The notes beneath the pieces were generated by a model. That model was not told the DNA's origin and made no database searches. It worked only from the letters and a program-made list of their open reading frames with translations. Below, in pieces: positions 1 to 6,802 of a DNA stretch of 54,202 nucleotides (position 1 is the first letter of the stretch; each line of letters begins with the position of its first letter). A program made the translations under genes and the position numbers. The stretch is from an uncultured Collinsella sp. (lineage in GTDB: Bacteria; Actinomycetota; Coriobacteriia; Coriobacteriales; Coriobacteriaceae), in the NCBI GenBank assembly GCA_959026535.1, contig CAUFMB010000011.1, positions 1-54,202 on the forward strand, given 5' to 3'.

Positions 1-172
1 GAGAGAGCGCTCCCGCAAACTGCCTCTTGACAACTTATAGGAGCGTCGGTTTTATGTTTCGCTATGCGGGCTGTGCCTGGCTATTGCAAAAAAGTCTACT
101 CACTTAGGTTTGAGGGCCGTTCGCTGGTGCCAATTTGCGCTTGTTTGCCGACGCCGCGACCATCAGAAGCCC

Positions 173-1012
173 CTAGGACTCTTGCGGCAGGCGCTTCTTG
201 CCTTTACGGGCGCGGTTTCTAAAGTTCTCGACGGCCTCTTCCATGCCCAGAGGCACATAGGCGAGCTCATCGAGGTTATCGGGCAGGTAGCAGGCTAGGC
301 TTTGCTCCTGCGCGCGCCCCGCCGCGAGCTGTTCATCGCTGGGCTGCGCTCCAGGTGTGGCGCAAATGCCATAGACGGCGGCGCCCATCTCGCGCGTGCG
401 GCGCTCGTACTCGGTCTCGGGATGCTCGGGATGGTCGCGGCGGACGTTGTCGCTTACCCAAAGCGTGTCGTAGCCGGCCGCGGTAAACTGCCCTAGGGCG
501 TAGTCGCGCAATGGCTTGCTGTCGGTGCGCAGCGTGACGGTGGCGCCGGCTGCAAAGAGCGGGCGGTAGAGCATCAGATGGTCGACATGGACGAGTCGTT
601 TTTTGGCGTACTTGGCCTTGGGCTGCGGCGTGGGAAAGTTAATGGTGATGACATCGAGCTCGCCTGCGGCAAACAGCTGCGGCAGCGATGCGGCGCCTCG
701 GGGCAGGACGAGTGCGTTGGTCAGTTCCTGCTCGCAGATTTTCTGTGCGGCATAGGCGATGCAGATGGGCTCCTGGTCCATACCGATAAAGAGCGTGGTG
801 GGCTCACGGCGAGCGCGCTCTACAAGGTACGTTCCCTTGCCACAGCCAAGATCCAGGTGAAGGTGTTCGAAGGGCTTGCCGTCTGCGGGCGCACAGGCCT
901 TGCGCCAATCTCCGGCATAAGCCTCGGGGTTCGTCTCAATCGCATCGGCGTAGCGCTCCAGGCGCTCCTCGAGCACAAAGTTCTTAGGCGTGCGAACGTG
1001 GACGGCTCCCAT
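173..1012 (-). CDS. trmB: TrmB-like tRNA (guanine-N7) methyltransferase
   Basis: A 279-residue class I SAM-dependent methyltransferase. The SAM-binding motif LDLGCGKGTYL lies at about residues 53-63, and the C-terminal segment ETEYERRTREMG matches the TrmB pattern in which a Thr/Glu-Arg-Arg stretch precedes the last strand. TrmB normally makes m7G46 in the variable loop of tRNAs in the cytoplasm. The family signature FPDPWPK appears here as FPTPQPK (about residues 126-132), so the usual catalytic Asp is Thr and the Trp is Gln; the following basic run (KYAKKRLV) is kept. The start is the ATG preceded by AAGGAGCCTC. The gene lies 118 nt downstream of another minus-strand methyltransferase. The family call is good; whether it still makes m7G is less certain because of the substitution. 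Confidence 0.82.
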   Translation of the reverse strand: MGAVHVRTPKNFVLEERLERYADAIETNPEAYAGDWRKACAPADGKPFEHLHLDLGCGKGTYLVERARREPTTLFIGMDQEPICIAYAAQKICEQELTNALVLPRGAASLPQLFAAGELDVITINFPTPQPKAKYAKKRLVHVDHLMLYRPLFAAGATVTLRTDSKPLRDYALGQFTAAGYDTLWVSDNVRRDHPEHPETEYERRTREMGAAVYGICATPGAQPSDEQLAAGRAQEQSLACYLPDNLDELAYVPLGMEEAVENFRNRARKGKKRLPQES

Positions 1013-1130
1013 GAGGCTCCTTGGTCATAAATATGGAACACGTAGCTGCGCGTTCCGTCAATGGGTTGAAAAAGGGTGGGCATAGTTTGCCCGAAAGATG
1101 CGGTGCGGTTCGGCGGCGAGTCGCCGATAC

Positions 1131-2003
1131 CTACAGGCGCTTGAGAATCACATAGCGGTTGAGCTCGCCGCTGCGACCGTCAGCATGGAAACGCTCAAGC
1201 TCGCGCACGGGGACCTCGCCGCTCTTGTAGAACGTACGGACGCCGCGCACCAGGTCGGTGATCTGCTGGTCGTCAAAGTGATGGCAATAGCGATAGGCAT
1301 GGCGGTCGTTTTGCCAGCCAATGAGGTGGTCGCCGGCTTCAAACTGCGCGGAATCGTAGCCCTCAAACGGCGGGGTGAGCTCGGCGCGGGCTTCGGCCCG
1401 AACGGCCTTGCGCGCCATGCGCTCGTCGTTCATAAACTCCCAAAAGCTGATGGCGATGATGCCGCCCGGGCGCGTCTGGCGCACCAGGGCGTCGAGCACG
1501 CGTACGCGGTACTCGCATGACGGCACGTGGTGCATAAAGCCAAAACAGACCGAGATGTCGGCGAGCGGGGCGTCGAAAAGCACGTCGGGTGTCTCGGCGG
1601 GGTTGAGCTTCATGAGGGCGTCGAGCACGTCGAGCTCCTGGAAGTGCAGGTTGGGAATGCGCAGGGCGTGGCCATGTGCATCGATGGCCAAATCTTGGCA
1701 CGAGTCGACACCATAGAACTCAAACGGGCAACTGGCATTTGCCGAGGGGTTTGCGCCGTTGACGCCCTTGGCGGCGAGTGCGCCGCCGGCGGCAAAGTTC
1801 TCGAATCGCATATTGCCGCAGGCAAGATCGAAGACGCGGACGGGATGCTCGATGGTGGCGACGTCGAGCTGTTCGAGTGCGATGTCCATGGTGCGCACCC
1901 AGCCGGGCCACGGGGCCTGGCGCGTATCGGAAAAGGAGGCGGAGTGCTCGCGATAGAACGTATTGTTGAGCTGGATGAGCGATGAGGCGAAATCGCGGTT
2001 CAC
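1131..2003 (-). CDS. Trm9/ALKBH8-like SAM-dependent methyltransferase
   Basis: A 290-residue class I methyltransferase. Besides the SAM site (DLACGN, residues 59-64) it carries features I associate with eukaryotic Trm9 and the ALKBH8 methyltransferase domain: an N-terminal FSDTRQAPWP (24-33), matching the F-S-x-T-R-x-x-P-W-P block; HH at 158-159 followed by a RRV-like helix and RPGG; a late D-x-x-x-x-W segment (225-230); YRYCHHF (237-243); and a C-terminal N-x-YVI-L strand. In eukaryotes Trm9 methylates cm5U34, made by Elp3/Elongator, to mcm5U34. Here elp3 starts about 2 kb away. The start was set at GTG, 11 nt after GGAGGG; an in-frame codon 16 residues upstream has no such site. Methyltransferase: sure. 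Trm9-like specificity: inferred from remembered motifs, not from a search. Confidence 0.8.
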   Translation of the reverse strand: MNRDFASSLIQLNNTFYREHSASFSDTRQAPWPGWVRTMDIALEQLDVATIEHPVRVFDLACGNMRFENFAAGGALAAKGVNGANPSANASCPFEFYGVDSCQDLAIDAHGHALRIPNLHFQELDVLDALMKLNPAETPDVLFDAPLADISVCFGFMHHVPSCEYRVRVLDALVRQTRPGGIIAISFWEFMNDERMARKAVRAEARAELTPPFEGYDSAQFEAGDHLIGWQNDRHAYRYCHHFDDQQITDLVRGVRTFYKSGEVPVRELERFHADGRSGELNRYVILKRL

Positions 2004-2270
2004 GGCGCGGAACTCCCTCCGTTGGCGGTGCGGAATAAACAGTACGACCATACTACCGTTTACGCCGCAACGGGGACAACCAAGCTACGGGTCATTGCTT
2101 TGTTTGGACACATTTCCGCAGCTCATATGCACCCGCAACCGTCGGTTGTCAAAAATCTCACTAGAATAGGTGGTATGCTTTTGGCGGTGGCGGATAGATT
2201 TTTAACTGTGCAAGGCGCCTTAAGAAGAAAAACGGTCCGGCGGCACGGCTGGCATCACATAGGAGGAACC

Positions 2271-2993
2271 ATGAATGTAGAAACTGCGCAGCGGCTCGCC
2301 GACCTTCGTCGCAGCAAGGGTTTTAGCCAAGAAGGGCTCGCGCGAAAGCTGGGGCTGTCGCGCCAGGCGGTCAGTAAATGGGAGCGCGCGGAGAGCTCGC
2401 CCGATACCGAGAACCTGATCTCGCTCGCTAAACTCTATGGCGTGAGTTTGGACGAGCTCCTCAATCCGAGTGACGAGATCGAGGACGATATCGAGTTTGA
2501 GAACGAGGACCGCGCTCGTCAGCGCGAGGCCGAGGCGGCAGAGCGTGCTCGCACCCATGAGGCGGCGGCGCGCGCTACCGAGGCGGCAACGCAGGCGAGT
2601 GATGCTGCGGCCAAGGCGGCGCAAGCGGCAAGCTGGAGTGCGCAGGCCGCCAATGCCGCTACGGCGCAGGCGACGAGTGGCGGCGCAGTTGGTTCGACTC
2701 CGGTGAAGGGCCCGTTCCAGTCGTTCCCGTATTGGGCCGTGTGCTGGCTGCTGTTCTTTTTACTGATGTTCCTGGTTGGTGCCAGCCCCTTTCCCGCACT
2801 GATCTTCTTTACGATTCCCATCTATCACTGGGTGGCACGTGCGCTCGATGGTGATTGGGCGCGTGGGGATATCCAGGTTGGTCCGGCGCCGGCGGTCGCT
2901 AGGACTAAGGGGGAGGACGTTTTCACAGCGGTTGACGCTGACATGGCTGCCGCGACCACCGCTGAGTCGAGTGCCAAAGAAGGTGATGAATGA
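2271..2993 (+). CDS. Membrane-anchored XRE-family transcriptional regulator
   Basis: A 240-residue protein with an N-terminal XRE helix-turn-helix (about 5-60; the recognition helix includes LSRQAVSKWE), an acidic then very Ala-rich, probably helical linker (about 65-145), and one or two hydrophobic segments (about 155-190; SFPYWAVCWLLFF and FFTIPIYHWV), so the DNA-binding domain is probably tethered to the membrane. The start ATG follows AGGAGGAACC; longer in-frame starts lack a ribosome site. It overlaps the next gene, a DUF4097 protein, by 4 nt (ATGA), so the two are translationally coupled. This arrangement suggests envelope-state sensing, which is inference. The gene is divergent from the methyltransferase at 1131-2003, sharing a 267-nt intergenic region. 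Confidence 0.85.
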   Translation: MNVETAQRLADLRRSKGFSQEGLARKLGLSRQAVSKWERAESSPDTENLISLAKLYGVSLDELLNPSDEIEDDIEFENEDRARQREAEAAERARTHEAAARATEAATQASDAAAKAAQAASWSAQAANAATAQATSGGAVGSTPVKGPFQSFPYWAVCWLLFFLLMFLVGASPFPALIFFTIPIYHWVARALDGDWARGDIQVGPAPAVARTKGEDVFTAVDADMAAATTAESSAKEGDE

Positions 2994-3892
2994 TGAAGCT
3001 CTCGCATGAGTCTAAGAGGCGCTTGGGCATTGGCATCGGAGCGTTTGTGCTCATCATCGGGCTTGTCTTTGGCGCTTCGCGGACTTTGATTCATTTTGAT
3101 GGACCGTGGGATCTCAACGATGTTGTATCCGGCTTGTCTGGTATGGACGATGCGTTTGACGAGGACGATTCCTTGAATAGCGGTAACTATTCCGCTCGGC
3201 CTCAACAGCTTTCGAGCGAAACGTTTGATGCCGACGCGTTCACATCGCTTGACTTGGACGTGACGTCGGGCACGGTCGAGGTCAAACACGTCTCCGGCGG
3301 GCCAGTGCGCGTGATTGAAAGCGGTCGCGTGGCAACGGGGACCGTTGCCTTCGATGCGGCAACCCAGAACCTGGCCGAAATCAAGGGTTCTACGCTCAAG
3401 ATTCGCCAGTTCGATTGCGATGACGAGCGCGCCATTGACCGCACGGTTACCGTCGAACTGCCGCGCAAAGTTGCCGATAACATGGTGGGCATTACAGCGA
3501 ATGTAGGATCGGGTGATCTGACGGTCGCGGGCATTGCGTGTCATGACCTCAACCTGACTCTGGACTCGGGAGACGTTGAGTTTACGGGCACCGTGACCGA
3601 TACCCTGAATGCCGAGGTCGGTTCGGGCGATGTGACGTTCGAGCTTTACCCGGCCCCCACGAAGTCGATGGACGTGAGTGTGGGCTCGGGCGATGTGGAG
3701 ATGACGGTTCCGAACTCGACGGGCTTTAAGGCGAGCCTCACCTTGGGCAGCGGCGACTTCGAGAGCGATTTCCTTCCGCTTGGCTACGACGGCGAGACCA
3801 TTTTGAATCTTGAATTCGATAACGGTGACAAGTCTGCCACGTATCGTTTTGAGGTCGGTTCGGGCGACATGTCGTTTGATTCGGAGTATTGA
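2990..3892 (+). CDS. DUF4097-type (toastrack) membrane-anchored protein
   Basis: A 300-residue protein with a single N-terminal membrane segment (about 12-32, GIGAFVLIIGLVFGASRT) and an extracytoplasmic repetitive beta domain. The repeat is a GSGD or DSGD turn recurring about every 20-25 residues (VGSGDLTV, LDSGDVEF, VGSGDVTF, VGSGDVEM, LGSGDFES, VGSGDMSF), the hallmark of DUF4097/LiaG-like 'putative adhesin' beta-helices. It is translationally coupled to the upstream membrane-bound XRE regulator. Families of this kind accompany envelope-stress regulators, so a sensing role with its partner is likely; the ligand is unknown. A strong terminator follows. Confidence 0.8.
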   Translation: MMKLSHESKRRLGIGIGAFVLIIGLVFGASRTLIHFDGPWDLNDVVSGLSGMDDAFDEDDSLNSGNYSARPQQLSSETFDADAFTSLDLDVTSGTVEVKHVSGGPVRVIESGRVATGTVAFDAATQNLAEIKGSTLKIRQFDCDDERAIDRTVTVELPRKVADNMVGITANVGSGDLTVAGIACHDLNLTLDSGDVEFTGTVTDTLNAEVGSGDVTFELYPAPTKSMDVSVGSGDVEMTVPNSTGFKASLTLGSGDFESDFLPLGYDGETILNLEFDNGDKSATYRFEVGSGDMSFDSEY

Positions 3893-3936
3893 GGCAGACG
3901 AAAGCCTAGGCGAAGATATAGACGCGCTGTTTGATG

Positions 3937-3971
3937 AAGGCGCCGAAGCCGAGATCGGCTCCGGCGCCTTT
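3937..3971 (+). terminator. Rho-independent terminator after the XRE-DUF4097 operon
   Basis: A long, nearly perfect hairpin: outer arms GGCGCCG/CGGCGCC with flanking AA/TT, inner arms AGCCGA/TCGGCT, followed by a short T-containing tail. It sits between the DUF4097 stop and the elp3 start, separating the two transcription units. Confidence 0.75.
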
Positions 3972-3988
3972 GCCTTTACAATGGGGGC

Positions 3989-5896
3989 ATGGAACAGATT
4001 ATCTTGAACATACTCGAGGCTCTGCGTCGCGGCGAGACCGTGGATGACAAAGCGCTCGTCAAACTGATACATGCCGAGGCGCGCCGTGAGGGTGCCGACA
4101 AACGCGATTTGGCCAAGCGCCGTCTGCTGCCGTTCTACCAGCGGGTTAAACGTGAGGAGCCGGCTCGTTGGGCTGGGTGGAATGTCGATGCCGAGTTGGA
4201 ACGTCAACTGCTGCAGGTGCTGCGTATGAAGCCTCGTCGCACGGCTTCGGGCGTGGCAACCATTACCGTCATCACCAAGCCGTGGCCGTGCTCGGGCGAT
4301 TGCCTGTTTTGCCCCAACGACCTGCGCATGCCCAAAAGCTATTTACATGCCGAGCCGGCGTGTGCCCGTGCAGAGCAAAACTGCTTCGATCCATATCTGC
4401 AGGTGAGCGCCCGTTTGACCGCGCTTTCGCAGATGGGTCATGCGACCGATAAGATCGAGCTTATCGTTCTTGGCGGTACCTGGAGCGACTATCCGCAAGG
4501 GTATCAGGCATGGTTTATGTCGGAGCTCTTCCGTGCACTCAATGATGATGCGGTGGCGGGCGTGGCGGCCAACCCCATGTTGGCGCGTCCGGGCATCAGT
4601 CGTGCCGAGGCGGGGCGTCTGCTCGATGACGCTCCCGCCGATGCCCTGCCGCCGGTGGTAGTAGAGCGCCGCGAGCGCTATCGGGCCGCCGGCATTGCGA
4701 CAGACGAGGCCGAGCTTGCGAGCGGTGTTGCCGGCGAACAGGAACGCGTAGATGCTGCCGTGGGCGGCTATAACCGCGCGGTGCGTCGTCTGTACGGTTC
4801 CGGTACGCCGTGGGGCGAGGTTGCCGAGTGGCAAACGGCAACGATGGAGGAGCTCGAGCGTCAGCAGCGCATCAACGAGACGGCGAAGCATCGCGTGGTG
4901 GGGCTCGTTATCGAGACCCGGCCCGATGCCGTGACGCCACAGGCGCTCACGCTCATCCGCCGCCTGGGTTGCACCAAGATTCAGATGGGTATTCAGAGTC
5001 TCGACCAACATTTGCTCGATATCAACGAGCGTCGCATTTCGGTGGCGCAGATCGAGCGGGCGTTTTCGCTTGCACGCCTGTTTGGCTTTAAGATCCACGC
5101 GCATTTTATGCTCAACTTGCTGGGCGCCACACCCGAGGGGGACAAGCGCGATTACGAGCGCTTTATGACCGAAGGGGCCTTTATGCCCGACGAGGTCAAA
5201 GTCTATCCGTGTGCGCTCATCGAGGGCTCGCGTCTGGTGGGCTGCTATGAGTGCGGCGAGTGGCGCCCCTATACCGAGGAAGAGCTTCTCGACGTGCTGG
5301 CCGACGACATCGTGGTGACGCCGCCGTTCTGCCGTATCAGCCGCATGATTCGCGACTTTAGTTCCGACGACATTATGGTGGGCAACAAGAAACCCAACCT
5401 GCGTCAGCTCGTTGAGAACCGTCTTGCTGCTCGGGGTGACGGTGCGACGGTGCGCGAGATTCGCTATCGCGAGATTAGTACCGCGGGTGCCGACTTGGAT
5501 GAGCTTTCTCTTGATGAGGAAGTGGCGTACGAGACGCCGGTGACGCACGAGCGCTTTTTGCAGTGGGTGACGCCGCAGGGCAAGATCGCGGGCTTTTTGC
5601 GGTTGTCGCTGCCCGACCATTCGTTTGTTGCCGCGCATGCGGACGAGTTGCCGACGATGCCGGACGAGGCGATGATTCGTGAGGTGCACGTGTATGGCAT
5701 GGCGGCACGCGTGGGGGATCAAGGTCAGGCGGCTCAGCATCACGGTCTGGGGCGTCTGCTCGTGGAGCGTGCGTGTGAGATTGCCCGGGATGCGGGTTAT
5801 GCACGTATCAACGTGATTAGCGCGATTGGCACACGCGAGTACTATCGCCATCTTGGATTTTATGACCATGGCTTTTATCTGCAAAAGGAGCTCTAG
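3989..5896 (+). CDS. elp3: Elp3-family tRNA U34 carboxymethyltransferase (radical SAM + GNAT)
   Basis: A 635-residue Elp3 homologue. The radical SAM domain carries a Cx3Cx2C cluster (CSGDCLFC, residues 101-108) after a TITVITKPWP strand. The C-terminal GNAT domain has the acetyl-CoA loop QHHGLGRLLVERA (about 580-592) and the late REYYRHLGFYDHGFYL segment typical of Elp3. Elp3 uses a SAM radical and acetyl-CoA to build cm5U at wobble position U34 of tRNAs. Eukaryotic Elp3 works inside Elongator; bacterial ones are presumed to act alone. The ATG is preceded by GGGGG and by a TACAAT box at 3977-3982 only 7 nt upstream, so the transcript may be nearly leaderless. The next gene starts immediately after the stop, implying an operon. 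Confidence 0.93.
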   Translation: MEQIILNILEALRRGETVDDKALVKLIHAEARREGADKRDLAKRRLLPFYQRVKREEPARWAGWNVDAELERQLLQVLRMKPRRTASGVATITVITKPWPCSGDCLFCPNDLRMPKSYLHAEPACARAEQNCFDPYLQVSARLTALSQMGHATDKIELIVLGGTWSDYPQGYQAWFMSELFRALNDDAVAGVAANPMLARPGISRAEAGRLLDDAPADALPPVVVERRERYRAAGIATDEAELASGVAGEQERVDAAVGGYNRAVRRLYGSGTPWGEVAEWQTATMEELERQQRINETAKHRVVGLVIETRPDAVTPQALTLIRRLGCTKIQMGIQSLDQHLLDINERRISVAQIERAFSLARLFGFKIHAHFMLNLLGATPEGDKRDYERFMTEGAFMPDEVKVYPCALIEGSRLVGCYECGEWRPYTEEELLDVLADDIVVTPPFCRISRMIRDFSSDDIMVGNKKPNLRQLVENRLAARGDGATVREIRYREISTAGADLDELSLDEEVAYETPVTHERFLQWVTPQGKIAGFLRLSLPDHSFVAAHADELPTMPDEAMIREVHVYGMAARVGDQGQAAQHHGLGRLLVERACEIARDAGYARINVISAIGTREYYRHLGFYDHGFYLQKEL

Positions 5897-6775
5897 ATGA
5901 ACAAGCCGAGTGTTTCTGCCGGCGTCGTTGCCGGCGTTGCTCTGGGAGCCGCGGCGCTTGGTGCGGCCGCTGTCGCTGTTCGTGTTGCCTGTCTGCAGGT
6001 TGCGCGAACCTGCAATGGGTTGGCGCGTGTGAAGCGCGTGCACGACGAGGGCGGCGACGAAGTCCGCGTATTGGTGCAAGGCGGCGTCTACCAAAGCGCG
6101 AGTTACGTTGGCGAGCGTTGGGCTGAGCCCGTCTTTGCGTACTATCGTGCGTTTGACGACGTGTTTGAGGCCGAGGGTGCAATGCACGACGCTTATGGTC
6201 ACGGCATCGACCGTATGCTCATGCTGGGTGGCGGCGGGTTTGCCTATCCCAAGTTTGCGCTGATGTCGCACGAGGGCTTGCGCATGGACGTTATCGAGTA
6301 TGACGGAGAGATTACGCGCCTGGCGCGCCGTTGGTTCTACCTAGACGAGCTGGAGCGCGCGGCGGGCGATCGCCTGCGGGTGATAACCGCTGAGGCTCGC
6401 TCGTATTTGGGTGTGACGAGCGTGGGCCATCGTCGCTACGACGTGGTCGTGAGCGATTGCTTTGGCGGTGCCGAGCCCGTACGCGAGCTGGCGACGGTTG
6501 AGGCATTGCGTTTGGTGCGGGGCAGCCTAAATGTCGGTGGCGTCTACGTTGCCAATATCGTGAGTGCAAACGAGGGGAGCGATGTGACGTTCCTGCGCGA
6601 CTGTGCCGCCACGGCGCTTGAGGTGTTCGACCATGCTTGGGTGGTCCCATGTGGCGATGCAGAGTTCGGCGGCGAGGAGAATTATCTGCTCATCGCCAGC
6701 GACGGCGACTACGCCTTTGCCGAAGCTGTGCCCTTCGACACCGACTTCCTCGGTACCGTCCTTCACGACAAGTAA
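5897..6775 (+). CDS. Spermidine synthase-like protein with N-terminal hydrophobic segment
   Basis: A 292-residue protein with a polyamine-synthase Rossmann core: GGGGFAYPKF (111-120), an acidic strand end VIEYD (132-136), and YDVVVSDCFGG (181-191), where the Asp of the catalytic YDvIivD motif is kept. Residues 8-32 are a Gly/Ala/Val-rich hydrophobic stretch, so it may be membrane-associated. Such proteins are often annotated 'spermidine synthase' or 'fused MFS/spermidine synthase'; whether it makes a polyamine is unproven. It starts directly after the elp3 stop, with AAAGGAG inside the elp3 end as ribosome site, so it is co-transcribed with elp3. It converges on the helicase gene at 6803. Confidence 0.75.
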   Translation: MNKPSVSAGVVAGVALGAAALGAAAVAVRVACLQVARTCNGLARVKRVHDEGGDEVRVLVQGGVYQSASYVGERWAEPVFAYYRAFDDVFEAEGAMHDAYGHGIDRMLMLGGGGFAYPKFALMSHEGLRMDVIEYDGEITRLARRWFYLDELERAAGDRLRVITAEARSYLGVTSVGHRRYDVVVSDCFGGAEPVRELATVEALRLVRGSLNVGGVYVANIVSANEGSDVTFLRDCAATALEVFDHAWVVPCGDAEFGGEENYLLIASDGDYAFAEAVPFDTDFLGTVLHDK

Positions 6776-6802
6776 GTCTCCCCGTCCCAAAAAAGACTGG
6801 TC

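Noticed and set aside
27..55. TTGACA-17-TTTTAT promoter-like pair on the plus strand at the window start
   Set aside because: It would read into the antisense of trmB, with no gene on the plus strand for 2 kb; the -10 box is poor.
820..1083. Minus-strand frame opening about 70 nt before trmB
   Set aside because: Different frame from trmB, no ribosome site, and mostly overlaps the well-supported trmB gene.
4343..6271. Long minus-strand open frame opposite elp3
   Set aside because: Shadow of elp3 and the spermidine-synthase-like gene; no start site or family similarity.
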